Positions 1 to 7,126 of a DNA stretch of 64,000 nucleotides are shown here, one piece after another (the stretch's first letter is position 1; each line of letters begins with the position of its first letter). Under the pieces are notes generated by a model, which ran no database searches, had not been told where the DNA came from, and saw only the letters and a program-made list of their open reading frames with translations. The DNA comes from Pseudomonas putida (GTDB lineage Bacteria > Pseudomonadota > Gammaproteobacteria > Pseudomonadales > Pseudomonadaceae), in the NCBI RefSeq assembly GCF_009883635.2, contig NZ_CP026115.2, positions 4,712,001 through 4,776,000 on the forward strand, written 5' to 3'. The position numbers and the translations under genes were made by a program.

Positions 1-498
1 AATGACTAGTTTTCCGGAGGTGGCTTCAGCCTCGGTGTCTACCAGGATCAGCATGCCTTCAGTGATGCTAGTCCCGACCGGCGAGGTCATTGAATCTCCC
101 TTCACCTCAAGCCAAAAGGCTGCCCCTTTCGAGTCGTAATCGGACATTTCGTATCGGTCGGAATAGCCGGGAGGGAATGGCTCGACAGCTTCAGCCCAAG
201 CCCCCGCAGCCACCCAGCTTATCACCGGATAACGGTAGGACTCTGGATCGGTACTTGGCGCCTGGACATTGCTTGAGGCTTTGGCAGGCCCTTCACCCGA
301 ACCAAGCCACTCGGCACTCACCCCAAGTGCCCTCGCAATTTCGAGCAGCTTTTTGGAGGTTGAGTTTCTGCCGCTCTCCAAGTGCTGGATTGTCACCTGG
401 CTTACGCCCGCCTTCTCAGCAAGCTGTGCCTGGCTTAACCCTAGCGCCGTGCGGCGCTCGAGGATTCGGTCTTTGAGCATTTCGGAGGCTTTCGTCAT
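1..498 (-). CDS. Phage CI/LexA-like repressor (3' end outside window)
   Basis: Reading on the minus strand from the ATG at 498 gives an N-terminal helix-turn-helix of the XRE type (residues about 8-60, with LGLSQAQLAEKAGVSQ and a recognition helix TIQHLESGR). A linker and the start of an S24/LexA-type self-cleaving peptidase domain follow; the nucleophile motif GDSMTSP is visible near residue 140. The catalytic lysine lies beyond the window edge. This layout is that of SOS-inducible lambdoid repressors that hold lysogeny by binding the facing operators at 512-570. It diverges from the Cro-like gene, as expected for an immunity region. The start is fixed by the HTH reading frame. Family assignment is firm; the exact C-terminus is unseen. 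Confidence 0.9.
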   Translation of the reverse strand, partial: MTKASEMLKDRILERRTALGLSQAQLAEKAGVSQVTIQHLESGRNSTSKKLLEIARALGVSAEWLGSGEGPAKASSNVQAPSTDPESYRYPVISWVAAGAWAEAVEPFPPGYSDRYEMSDYDSKGAAFWLEVKGDSMTSPVGTSITEGMLILVDTEAEATSGKLVI

Positions 499-511
499 GT
501 CCGCAAGGGTA

Positions 512-547
512 AAACACACGTTATTACTCGGCAAATAACATGTGTTT
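512..547. promoter_or_regulatory. Putative repressor operator (imperfect palindrome)
   Basis: Between the repressor and the Cro-like gene lies an inverted repeat. The left arm AACACACGTTATT and right arm AATAACATGTGTT pair at 12 of 13 positions around a 10-base centre. It sits immediately upstream of the repressor start, where a lambdoid OR-type operator is expected. Binding itself is inferred. Confidence 0.6.
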
Positions 548-556
548 GCCTTATCT

Positions 557-570
557 ATAACTTGAGTTAT
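557..570. promoter_or_regulatory. Second short operator-like palindrome
   Basis: ATAACT-TG-AGTTAT has perfect 6-base arms and lies 34 bases before the Cro-like start. It shares the TAAC/GTTA core with the palindrome at 512-547, which suggests a second binding site for CI and/or Cro. Confidence 0.45.
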
Positions 571-603
571 CATCGGGTGCACGATCCATTGAGGCACGCA
601 GAC

Positions 604-834
604 ATGCCGAACAAAGAAAGACCTATTGACGAGGTCGTGCGCTTGGCCGGAGGCCAGGCAGAGCTCGCCAGGAGATGCAACACGAGTCAGCCGCGCATCT
701 GGCAATGCGTACACCGGAACCAGAAGGTTCCAGCTGATCTGGTCATCCCGTTTGAAAAGGCTGTAGGCGGTCAGGTCACTCGCCATCAGCTCAGACCAGA
801 TCTGTATCCCCCAGAGGATAAAGCCGCTTCGTGA
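604..834 (+). CDS. Cro-like / YdaS-family HTH regulator
   Basis: A 76-residue protein starting MPNKERPIDEVVRLAGGQ. It carries a single helix-turn-helix (AELARRCNTSQPRIWQCVHR, about residues 19-38), typical of YdaS/Cro-like prophage regulators that repress the CI promoter and commit to lytic growth. An in-frame TTG at 562 exists, but the ATG at 604 has a GAGG ribosome site about 10 bases upstream and begins the conserved part, so it is preferred. It faces the repressor gene and begins the rightward early operon. Confidence 0.8.
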   Translation: MPNKERPIDEVVRLAGGQAELARRCNTSQPRIWQCVHRNQKVPADLVIPFEKAVGGQVTRHQLRPDLYPPEDKAAS

Positions 835-923
835 TGAGCATTGTGCACCTAGAGGCGTTTCGCCAGTAGATGACCAAAACACCTGCAAATCCATCCAGTA
901 CTGGAAATGCAGACGAAAAAAAA

Positions 924-945
924 CCGCCTGGCAGGGCGGCTTTCT
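924..945 (+). terminator. Weak hairpin before the replication genes
   Basis: CCGCC and GGCGG pair around a six-base loop and are followed by CTTTCT. It lies between the Cro-like gene and the replication gene and may act as a weak, antiterminable terminator. The stem is only 5 bp, so this is tentative. Confidence 0.3.
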
Positions 946-970
946 CTACAGCATTTCAACGGGTTTAAGC

Positions 971-1828
971 ATGACAAACATCGTCCCACTTGACAAGTCC
1001 AGGGGGTTCACCCGGATGGACAACCAGCTCATGGATGGCCTGCTGGCTATCGATCTCCCAGCCCGGGAGATGAAGATTGTGCTGTACGTGGCCAAGGCCA
1101 CTATCAACTTCGGTGCGGGCGCCCAGCGCATCCCGGCTACCGACATCGCGAAGGCGATTCACGCTCACCCTGACACCGTGTCGAAAGCGATTTCCAGCCT
1201 GCTGCGCCGTCGTGTGTTGTTCCGTGAGGGTGGCGCCCGGGGTGACATCGGCGTGAATGACCCGAAAGACTGGGTCTACGTCACTGAGCCGAATCAGACC
1301 AAAACAGCCGAATCGGCTCAAGTGGTCCGAATCGGCGAAGAGTCGAAACAGACCAAAACCGCCGAGTCCCTTCTTTATTCTAAGAATCTAACCCCCTATG
1401 TATTTCTTCCTTCGGAAGAAAATACATGCCCCCCCAGCGAAGCGGACGAGCCTCGTGCGAAAACTGACCGCAAGGCGCCATTCGGGAAGGCCGCGATGCT
1501 GGCCGATAACCCCCACGGCCTGGATGAGTCGCTGATCGCTGACTACCTGGTTGTCCGGAAGTCCGCCAAGGCCCCGGTGACTGCCCGTATCTGGTCCGCC
1601 CTGAACACCAAGCTGGAGCAGTGCAAGGCGTTCGGCATCCAGCCCGCCCAGGCCCTGGAGGTCGCCGTCGAGAACGGATGGCGCGGCTTCGAGGTGGATT
1701 GGGTGATCAAGCGTATCGCCGCCCAGCAGCCTGCCCAGGCCAAGCCTCATGGCCGCCACCACGGCTTCAGTGACCGCGATTACACCGCTGGCCTTGCCCC
1801 GCGGGAGGACGGTACCTATGCGATCTGA
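971..1828 (+). CDS. Phage replication protein O-like
   Basis: 285 residues. The N-terminal about 105 residues (GFTRMDNQLMDGLLAIDLPAR, then a winged-helix ending in DWVYV) match the phage replication protein O N-terminal domain, which binds the phage origin iterons and recruits the helicase loader. The middle is a variable linker rich in Thr, Lys and Glu; the C-terminal part is unassigned. It is followed with an 11-base overlap by the DnaC-like gene, the usual lambda O/P pairing. The linker DNA (about 1270-1450) is a natural place to look for origin repeats, but I see no clear iterons. Confidence 0.85.
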   Translation: MTNIVPLDKSRGFTRMDNQLMDGLLAIDLPAREMKIVLYVAKATINFGAGAQRIPATDIAKAIHAHPDTVSKAISSLLRRRVLFREGGARGDIGVNDPKDWVYVTEPNQTKTAESAQVVRIGEESKQTKTAESLLYSKNLTPYVFLPSEENTCPPSEADEPRAKTDRKAPFGKAAMLADNPHGLDESLIADYLVVRKSAKAPVTARIWSALNTKLEQCKAFGIQPAQALEVAVENGWRGFEVDWVIKRIAAQQPAQAKPHGRHHGFSDRDYTAGLAPREDGTYAI

Positions 1829-2627
1829 AACGGTGATAACCATGTCCGACGTGCGAAACGCCGCCGGCTTCCGCGTCCAGCCTGCGCACTGCGAGCATCA
1901 CGGCGACTTCGAGCAGCGCGTGACCATGCTGATGGGCCGCGAAATCGTTGGCCGCTGCCCTGAGTGCGAGAAGGCTGCCATTGCCGAGCGCCAGGCCAAG
2001 CAGCAGGCTGAGGAAACCCGCCTGAAGCGCGAGGCCATGACCCGCAAGCTGGGTTCGGCGCTGATCCCGAAACGATTTGCCGAGCGCACCCTGGCCAACT
2101 ACCGAGTTGAGCACGAAGGCCAGCGCAAGGCCCTGGCTTACTGCACGCGCTATGTGGCCGCGTTCGACGAGATCGAGCGCACCGGGCGTTGCCTGATGCT
2201 GCTGGGAAAGGTCGGCACCGGCAAGACCCACCTGGGTGCCGGCATGGCCAACGAGTTGATGCGCAACACCTCGGCCACCGCCGTCTACCGCACGGTGGGC
2301 GCCATCCTGCAGTCCATCCGAGCGACCTACGACCGCCACAGCGAACAGTCCGAGGCCGACATCCTGTCCAGCCTGATCGAGCCTTCGCTGCTGGTGCTCG
2401 ACGAGGTCGGCGTCAGCAAGGAACAGCCGAGCGAGTTCGAGCTGACCACCCTGTTTTCGATCATCAACGGGCGCTACGAGCAGATGCGCCCCACGGTGGT
2501 GATTTCCAACCTGGAGGCCGGCCAGCTGCGCCACGCCATGGGCGAGCGGTGCTATGACCGTCTGCGCGAGGGCGGCGGGGTGGTTGTGCCCTTCGAGTGG
2601 GATTCTCACCGCGGCAAGGAGTCCTGA
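1818..2627 (+). CDS. DnaC-like helicase loader (AAA+ ATPase)
   Basis: 269 residues from the ATG at 1818, which has GGGAGG upstream and overlaps the O gene; an ATG at 1842 is an alternative. The N-terminus has a zinc-binding CEHHG...CPECE cluster and a basic coiled segment. A P-loop (GKVGTGKTH) and Walker B (LLVLDEVG) follow, with a sensor-1 segment (VVISNLEAG), as in DnaC/IstB-family ATPases. It should load the host DnaB helicase onto the phage origin together with the O protein. No truncation is seen. Confidence 0.9.
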   Translation: MRSETVITMSDVRNAAGFRVQPAHCEHHGDFEQRVTMLMGREIVGRCPECEKAAIAERQAKQQAEETRLKREAMTRKLGSALIPKRFAERTLANYRVEHEGQRKALAYCTRYVAAFDEIERTGRCLMLLGKVGTGKTHLGAGMANELMRNTSATAVYRTVGAILQSIRATYDRHSEQSEADILSSLIEPSLLVLDEVGVSKEQPSEFELTTLFSIINGRYEQMRPTVVISNLEAGQLRHAMGERCYDRLREGGGVVVPFEWDSHRGKES

Positions 2628-2629
2628 CC

Positions 2630-2926
2630 GTGCGGCAAACCAAGTTGACCAAGGCCGCGCGCGGACGGGAGTGCCAGGTGCGCATTCCTGGCGTGTGCAA
2701 CGGCAACCCGGAAACCACCGTCCTGGCGCACTACCGCATGGCTGGCACCTGCGGCGTGGGCTGCAAGCCGAACGACCTACAGGGCGCCTGGGCGTGCAGC
2801 GCTTGCCACGACGCCTGTGACGGCCGCAGCCGGGTCGTCGACCGTGACACCGCCCGGCAGTATCACGCCGAGGGTGTGATGCGCACCCAGGCTCAGCTGA
2901 TCAGTGAGGGGGTAGTGGTCGCATGA
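2630..2926 (+). CDS. DUF1364 / YbcO-type putative nuclease
   Basis: 98 residues from a GTG start two bases after the loader's stop codon. The start sequence VRQTKLTKAARGRECQ is characteristic of the DUF1364 family, typified by YbcO of the E. coli DLP12 prophage. Several Cys/His residues (RECQVRIPGVC, HYRM, CGVGCKP, CSACHDAC) form the zinc/HNH-like fold of that family, which is described as a single-strand-preferring nuclease. It probably takes part in phage DNA recombination or processing. It overlaps the next gene by four bases (ATGA). Confidence 0.85.
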   Translation: MRQTKLTKAARGRECQVRIPGVCNGNPETTVLAHYRMAGTCGVGCKPNDLQGAWACSACHDACDGRSRVVDRDTARQYHAEGVMRTQAQLISEGVVVA

Positions 2927-3351
2927 ATGCTCCCGCCCTTCGCCCGTACAAGCCCAAGAAACCGAGAGCCAAGCGCATTGACCGCGAGGGCCTGGAGCAG
3001 GCCGCCCTGATGGCGGAAATCAAGCTGCGCTATCCCGAGGTGTTCGCGAATCTCCATCACACCCCAAACGGCGGCTACCGGGGCAAAGCTGAGGCGGGGC
3101 GACTCAAGGCCCAGGGCACCAAGGCCGGCATTCCTGACCTGCAGCTGACCATGGCGCGAGGTGGTTACTTCGGGCTGTTCATTGAATTCAAGGCCACCGT
3201 GAAACCTGCGGCGGTATCCCTCGAACAGCAGGCCTGCATCGGCCGACTGAACGAACAAGGCTACCTGGCCGTTGTGTGCCGGGGGCATTTCGACGCCATG
3301 GAGTGCCTCAGGGCGTACCTGGCCCTGCCAAAAACGGAGGTTGCAGCATGA
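2923..3351 (+). CDS. VRR-NUC domain nuclease
   Basis: 142 residues. After a basic tail, residues about 22-130 contain a VRR-NUC (PD-(D/E)XK-like) core: LHHTPNGGYR, GTKAGIPDLQL and LFIEFKA, with the conserved Asp of GIPDL and the E-x-K of IEFKA as expected metal-site residues. Phage members are structure-selective or Holliday-junction-like nucleases. It is translationally coupled to the preceding gene (ATGA) and overlaps the recombinase gene by four bases. Confidence 0.88.
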   Translation: MNAPALRPYKPKKPRAKRIDREGLEQAALMAEIKLRYPEVFANLHHTPNGGYRGKAEAGRLKAQGTKAGIPDLQLTMARGGYFGLFIEFKATVKPAAVSLEQQACIGRLNEQGYLAVVCRGHFDAMECLRAYLALPKTEVAA

Positions 3352-4637
3352 CCAACACCGCCGCTGTGAAAATCAGCGATGCAGAGATTCGCCGGCAGGC
3401 TGCCGGCCAGGTGCGTGACCTGCGCGCCCTGGGCAACCACGGCCTGTATTTCCGGTTTCACCGTTCCCGTGAGCGTGGTTCCTGGTACCTGATCCACAAG
3501 GGAAAGTGGAACCTGATCGGCTCATACCCTGAGTTGAGCGCTGCCAAGGTGGCCGCGGCGCTGCCGGATATCCGCCTGCGCCTGGAAGCGGGTGAGGGTT
3601 CCAACCTGTCGAGCTGGGTGCTGACCGGCGAGTTGCTGGCCTGGTTCGCTGAGCGCATGTCCCGCGACCGCAACCTGTCGGCCAAGCGCAAGAGCACGGC
3701 TGCATCGGCGATCAAGCAGCACCTGGTGCCGCGCCTCGGCCAGATCCCGCTGGCCCAGATCGACAAGTCATTGCTCGACCGCGAGCTGATGTGGCCACTG
3801 CAAGAGTCGCTGTCGATCGACTACGTACGCCTTGTGTTCCAGCTGCTGGCCCTGTCGTTCCGCCAGGCCTTCAAGCTGGGCCTGATCAGCTCCAACCCCA
3901 TGGCCGGCATCCGCTTCGGCGACTTCTCCAAGGCCAAGGTCACGGTCAAGCCCTCGCGCCTGCGCGGCGTGCACCTCGAGGACCTGATGGCCCGCATTAA
4001 GAGCACCCTGGCACACCGCCCTGAGCATGGCGTGCTGGCCCTGATGATGCTGTGCCACGGCACCCGACTGGGCGAAACCCGGCTGGCCCGCTGGAGCCAC
4101 ATCAGCCTGGCCGAACGGGAGTGGTTCATTCCCGCCGAGCACACCAAGACCAGCGTACAACACCGGCTGCCACTGACCGACCAGGTGCGTTGCCTGCTAA
4201 TGGCCTATCGCGAGATCCAGATCAAAGAGGGCTACGACGGCGAGTTCGTGTTCCCGGGTCGCAATGGCAAGCCGATGAGCGAGGCCAAGGCATCTGCCGT
4301 GTTCACCGTCATGGGGCAGGGCGAATGGACCAGTCACGACCTGCGCAAGCTGGCCCGCACCGGCTGGGCTGACCTGGGCGTCGACCATCTGGTCGGTGAG
4401 CTGCTGATCAACCACGCCATGGGCCACAACGTGAAGGTGTACATCCAGTCCGACGTGATGGCCCGCAAGCGCGAGGCACTGGAGAAGTGGCACGCACACC
4501 TTGATCAGAAGGGTTTTGCCTCGGTTCACGGCTTGACCGGTGATAGATCAACAGATTCATGGATTCTCTGCGAGGCCGCTGAGCGTGCGGGTTACGACGG
4601 ACTTCCGGTATCCACCATAAGCGAGGATTCGAAATGA
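3348..4637 (+). CDS. Tyrosine recombinase / integrase
   Basis: 429 residues from the ATG at 3348 (GGAGG upstream). It has an N-terminal Arm-type DNA-binding domain (about 15-85), a core-binding SAM-like domain (about 95-190), and a catalytic domain. The catalytic set is visible: R240 in HGTRLGE, K267, H330-x-x-R333 in SHDLRK, H356, and nucleophile Y365 in VKVYIQ. It resembles P4-type prophage integrases. Unusually it lies within the early replication operon, after VRR-NUC, rather than beside an attachment site. It could be the prophage integrase or a second recombinase; the left end of the prophage is not in view. Confidence 0.9.
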   Translation: MTNTAAVKISDAEIRRQAAGQVRDLRALGNHGLYFRFHRSRERGSWYLIHKGKWNLIGSYPELSAAKVAAALPDIRLRLEAGEGSNLSSWVLTGELLAWFAERMSRDRNLSAKRKSTAASAIKQHLVPRLGQIPLAQIDKSLLDRELMWPLQESLSIDYVRLVFQLLALSFRQAFKLGLISSNPMAGIRFGDFSKAKVTVKPSRLRGVHLEDLMARIKSTLAHRPEHGVLALMMLCHGTRLGETRLARWSHISLAEREWFIPAEHTKTSVQHRLPLTDQVRCLLMAYREIQIKEGYDGEFVFPGRNGKPMSEAKASAVFTVMGQGEWTSHDLRKLARTGWADLGVDHLVGELLINHAMGHNVKVYIQSDVMARKREALEKWHAHLDQKGFASVHGLTGDRSTDSWILCEAAERAGYDGLPVSTISEDSK

Positions 4638-4882
4638 GAAATCCGGAGCACGGCGCCGTCGCTTTCCTCTACGGCCTGGAAGGCCGCGCCATTGGGCAGG
4701 TGATGATTGATGAGTGGTTCGGAGTGGATCTGGGCGAGGAAGTGACCAATGGGCCACGGCCTGTGGGTTTGTTTGGCCTGGAGCACCTCGAAAAGCCGAT
4801 TGTGACTGGCAGTGCTGTAGTGCCGCGCAGCCGTGCGGCCAAGCCTTGGCTCAATGCCAGAAAGGGGCGTGCCCGCCAATGA
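4634..4882 (+). CDS. Small hypothetical phage protein
   Basis: 82 residues, not recognised. It starts with an ATGA overlap onto the recombinase stop and ends with an ATGA overlap into the next gene, so its place in the operon is convincing. It is acidic in the first half and has a basic C-terminus (KPWLNARKGRARQ). No motif, signal peptide or membrane segment is seen. Confidence 0.7.
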   Translation: MRNPEHGAVAFLYGLEGRAIGQVMIDEWFGVDLGEEVTNGPRPVGLFGLEHLEKPIVTGSAVVPRSRAAKPWLNARKGRARQ

Positions 4883-5196
4883 GAAAGAGCCATGGCCCGG
4901 CTTTCAAGAAGGCCGTGATCGAGCTGGACAAGTGCCCTCTGTGCCGTGGGAGAGCGGTCACTCAGGGCGTGTTTCACGAACTGCCATGTGACCACTGCAA
5001 CGCCTCGGGCTGGGTAGCGGCTGCAACTGGCGAGGCCCTGGCCCTGGATGAACTGGTGACCCAGCTCAGCATGAGGCTTCGGGCAGCGCTCCGGCAGATC
5101 GAGCAGTTGAAGAACCCTCAGGCATCCGGGCCTGAGGCGACATATCAGGGAAGCAACCGGCGCGGCGCCGGCGGCACCAACTACACCGGTGATTGA
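4879..5196 (+). CDS. Small zinc-ribbon protein of the early operon
   Basis: 105 residues from the ATG at 4879, overlapping the previous stop. Residues about 19-46 hold two CxxC pairs (CPLC and CDHC followed by NASGW), a DnaJ-like zinc ribbon. A helical segment (LVTQLSMRLRAALRQIEQL) and a low-complexity Gly/Asn tail follow. Proteins like this occupy the nin-like region of Pseudomonas phages. Function is unknown. Confidence 0.75.
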   Translation: MRKSHGPAFKKAVIELDKCPLCRGRAVTQGVFHELPCDHCNASGWVAAATGEALALDELVTQLSMRLRAALRQIEQLKNPQASGPEATYQGSNRRGAGGTNYTGD

Positions 5197-5207
5197 GGGG
5201 GAAGGAC

Positions 5208-5894
5208 ATGATCTACAACAGCGTATCGGGTGCAGTAGTTGCCGCTCTGGCGGCAGGAGAGAAAGGCGCTGCGAAAGGCCAGGCATGGCAGAAGCTCTAC
5301 AAGTCGGCTGAAGAGGAAGGCGGCTGCCTGGCTTCGCTGGGAGGCCATTCAGGCGGCTTTGACCGGGCTCAGGTTGATTACTGGCTGGCTGCGCGACTCC
5401 ACCACCTGCTCATTCCCCGCCACTGGAGTGCCCTAAATGCGAAGTACGCCACCAACAAGGCAAAGCGACTGCAGGGGATCACGGCCATCGCGCCGCTGAT
5501 TGCCAGCCCGGCGCCTCAGCTGTTCATCTACAAGGCCGTTACCACCTGGGCCATCCCGAAGCTCAAGGGTGCGCGGCGCAAAGGGCCACGCTCGGTAGCG
5601 GTTGATATCCCGCTGGATGCTCCGGAGTGGCGTCGCGATAACCTAGTCAATGCTGCCTTGGCCGCTGGCCAGGCTGAACGCAGAAAGGCTGAATCGCTCG
5701 CTGAAGACCTGATCATTCTCCCCGAAAGCTTCTATGACATGAACACCTGGGATCTGGATGGCACGCCTGAGCCCACCCGATACCGTTGGCGGTCCGGTAT
5801 CAAGGAAAAGCTCGACGGTATGATCGACGATGCACTCAATGCAGTGCGGGTAATTCTGGAAGCTGAGGAGCTGCTGGTAAAGCAGGCTGCGTAA
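5208..5894 (+). CDS. Hypothetical protein in the late-regulator (Q) position
   Basis: 228 residues from the ATG at 5208 with a strong GGGGGAAGG ribosome site; a TTG at 5193 is a poorer start. It is mostly helical and basic in the middle (PKLKGARRKGPRS). No named domain is recognised. It is the last gene of the early operon and is followed by a promoter/terminator segment and the late genes, the position of Q-type antiterminators in lambdoid phages. That role is a positional inference only. Confidence 0.7.
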   Translation: MIYNSVSGAVVAALAAGEKGAAKGQAWQKLYKSAEEEGGCLASLGGHSGGFDRAQVDYWLAARLHHLLIPRHWSALNAKYATNKAKRLQGITAIAPLIASPAPQLFIYKAVTTWAIPKLKGARRKGPRSVAVDIPLDAPEWRRDNLVNAALAAGQAERRKAESLAEDLIILPESFYDMNTWDLDGTPEPTRYRWRSGIKEKLDGMIDDALNAVRVILEAEELLVKQAA

Positions 5895-5901
5895 TTGCCT
5901 G

Positions 5902-5937
5902 TTGACATCAGTGAGAGAGTGAGAGAAATTATCCCCA
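5902..5937 (+). repeat. Copy 1 of a 36-38 base intergenic element
   Basis: TTGACATCA is followed by a tandem GTGAGAGA-GTGAGAGA and then AAATTATCCCCAT. A closely matching unit lies at 26151-26188. The leading TTGACA resembles a -35 box, but the -10 is poor. Both copies stand in intergenic DNA at operon boundaries, so a regulatory role such as an activator-dependent promoter or antiterminator site is inferred. Confidence 0.45.
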
Positions 5938-5974
5938 TCCTGTCATTCCTGCGCGTGTTGAGGAGTGATCACTT

Positions 5975-6004
5975 AAAGCCCAGCTATTACGCTGGGCTTT
6001 TCAT
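5975..6004 (+). terminator. Terminator of the early operon
   Basis: AAAGCCCAGC and GCTGGGCTTT pair perfectly around TATTAC and run into TTTTCATTTTT. This is a strong rho-independent terminator after the last early gene. Confidence 0.8.
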
Positions 6005-6012
6005 TTTTAATA

Positions 6013-6041
6013 TTGCATTGCCACTACTGAGTGTGTATAAA
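6013..6041 (+). promoter_or_regulatory. Sigma-70-type promoter before the tRNA and late genes
   Basis: TTGCAT and TATAAA are separated by exactly 17 bases, just downstream of a terminator and 27 bases before the tRNA-like gene. It could start transcription of the tRNA and read toward the holin, like a late promoter. Confidence 0.5.
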
Positions 6042-6067
6042 TCTCTCGTCGGTTCGCCGACAAAGAT

Positions 6068-6141
6068 GGCCCCGTAGCTCAGTCGGATAGAGCAACTCCC
6101 TGCTAAGGAGTAGGTCGTGGGTTCAAGTCCCTCCGGGGAAA
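6068..6141 (+). tRNA. Phage tRNA-like gene, anticodon GCT (Ser), imperfect
   Basis: A cloverleaf can be drawn. The D arm is GCTC/GAGC and the anticodon stem is ACTCC/GGAGT with loop CTGCTAA, giving anticodon GCT. The variable loop is short (AGGTC) and the T loop is TTCAAGT. Oddities: the first two acceptor pairs are G-A mismatches (GG opposite AA), the T stem has a T-T mismatch, no CCA is encoded, and the variable arm is class I although serine tRNAs are class II. It may be a decaying tRNA, a tRNA-like decoy, or a processed element. Confidence 0.65.
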
Positions 6142-6189
6142 GTCGCTACTGACGTGGACACTTTCCCGGATGCATTTCCCCGCATAGAG

Positions 6190-6209
6190 AACCCAGCTTA
6201 GGCTGGGTT
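6190..6209 (+). terminator. Hairpin terminator after the tRNA
   Basis: AACCCAGC and GCTGGGTT pair around TTAG and are followed by TTCTGTTTT. It is the first of two hairpins between the tRNA-like gene and the holin. Confidence 0.6.
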
Positions 6210-6221
6210 TTCTGTTTTCAG

Positions 6222-6245
6222 AGCCCCGCGATTGCGGGGCTTTTT
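6222..6245 (+). terminator. Second hairpin terminator before the holin
   Basis: AGCCCCGC and GCGGGGCT pair perfectly around GATT and run into TTTT. Late genes downstream would need antitermination or their own promoter. Confidence 0.75.
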
Positions 6246-6277
6246 CATTTCTGCTCCCAGCAACGGGAGGAAGCGAG

Positions 6278-6601
6278 ATGCCTAACATGCCCGAGAAGGA
6301 TCCTGGCCTGTGGGCCGCTGTACTCGCCTGGGTACTGGCTCACCAGCCTCAGCTGTATGCCGCTGGCCTGTCGGTCGCGATCGCTGCGCTTCGAGTGGTG
6401 TACGGCGGCGGCACGCGCAGGCAGATGATGCTGGAGGGCGCCTTATGCGGCCTCATCACCCTGGCCCTGGTGCCGCTGCTCGAATGGATGGGCCTACCGC
6501 AGGGCATGGCCACCTTCGCCGGCGGCATGGTCGGCTTCATGGGTGTGGAGAAGCTTCGCGGATATTCCGACCTGTTTCTCTCACGTAAAGCCCAGGGCTG
6601 A
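6278..6601 (+). CDS. Lambda-family phage holin
   Basis: 107 residues with three hydrophobic stretches (about 10-30, 36-52 and 55-85) and a charged C-terminus (GYSDLFLSRKAQG). The start MPNMPEKDPGLWA and the pattern GGGTRRQMMLEGALCG are those of the lambda S-like holin family, which permeabilises the inner membrane to trigger lysis. A GGGAGG-like ribosome site precedes the ATG. The other lysis genes (endolysin candidate and spanins) are about 30 kb away at the end of the tail module. Confidence 0.88.
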   Translation: MPNMPEKDPGLWAAVLAWVLAHQPQLYAAGLSVAIAALRVVYGGGTRRQMMLEGALCGLITLALVPLLEWMGLPQGMATFAGGMVGFMGVEKLRGYSDLFLSRKAQG

Positions 6602-6604
6602 CCA

Positions 6605-6835
6605 ATGAATCGAAACCAGATTGCCACCGCCTACAGCCTGTTCTCCAAGCGTGATCAGGTGAAACGGCGCCTGGATACGGTGCTGAGTGGATCCGGGGTG
6701 GCATTGATGTTGACCGGTGATTATCAGGAGCCGGCTGTGCTGGCTGCTGTTGTTGATCCACTTGCAGATCACTTCAGGAAAGAGCTCGAGCACATTGATG
6801 CTCAGCTCAAGGTGATGGGGTGGAGCGGCGAGTAA
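6605..6835 (+). CDS. Small hypothetical phage protein
   Basis: 76 residues, predicted soluble and largely helical (SKRDQVKRRLDTVL, FRKELEHIDAQLKVM). No family is recognised. It starts three bases after the holin stop and is probably co-transcribed with it. Confidence 0.65.
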   Translation: MNRNQIATAYSLFSKRDQVKRRLDTVLSGSGVALMLTGDYQEPAVLAAVVDPLADHFRKELEHIDAQLKVMGWSGE

Positions 6836-6895
6836 CTCAGTCGCGCCCAAAGCCGAGATGCGCCGTTTCGTGGCGCGCCCACATGAGGATTCACC

Positions 6896-7126
6896 ATGGA
6901 CAACCAGCACAAGAAGATCACCGGCTACCGCGATCTCTCCCAGAGCGAGATCGACGGCATGAACTCGATCAAGGCCCTTGAGGCCGATGCCGGTGAGCTG
7001 TTCAAGCAGATCGGTCAGATCGAAGGCGTGGACCAACGCACCTTGGCTCTGGCCAAAACCAACCTGCAGCAGGGCTTCATGTGGTTCGTGCGTTCGATCG
7101 CCAAGCCCGCTGATCCTTTCTGCTGA
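6896..7126 (+). CDS. Acb2/Tad1 hairpin-domain protein (DUF7681), putative anti-CBASS/Thoeris sponge
   Basis: 76 residues. The pattern KKITGYRDLSQSEIDGMNSI at residues 6-25 and the C-terminal half (DQRTLALAKTNLQQGFMWFVRSIAKP) match what I recall of the Acb2/Tad1 hairpin family, found as short helical proteins in many Pseudomonas phages. Characterised members bind cyclic nucleotides or cyclic ADP-ribose signals and so block CBASS or Thoeris defence. That function is known for other family members and inferred here. It has an AGGA ribosome site and overlaps the next start by one base. It sits in the same small-gene segment as the holin, before the HNH/terminase genes. Confidence 0.75.
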   Translation: MDNQHKKITGYRDLSQSEIDGMNSIKALEADAGELFKQIGQIEGVDQRTLALAKTNLQQGFMWFVRSIAKPADPFC

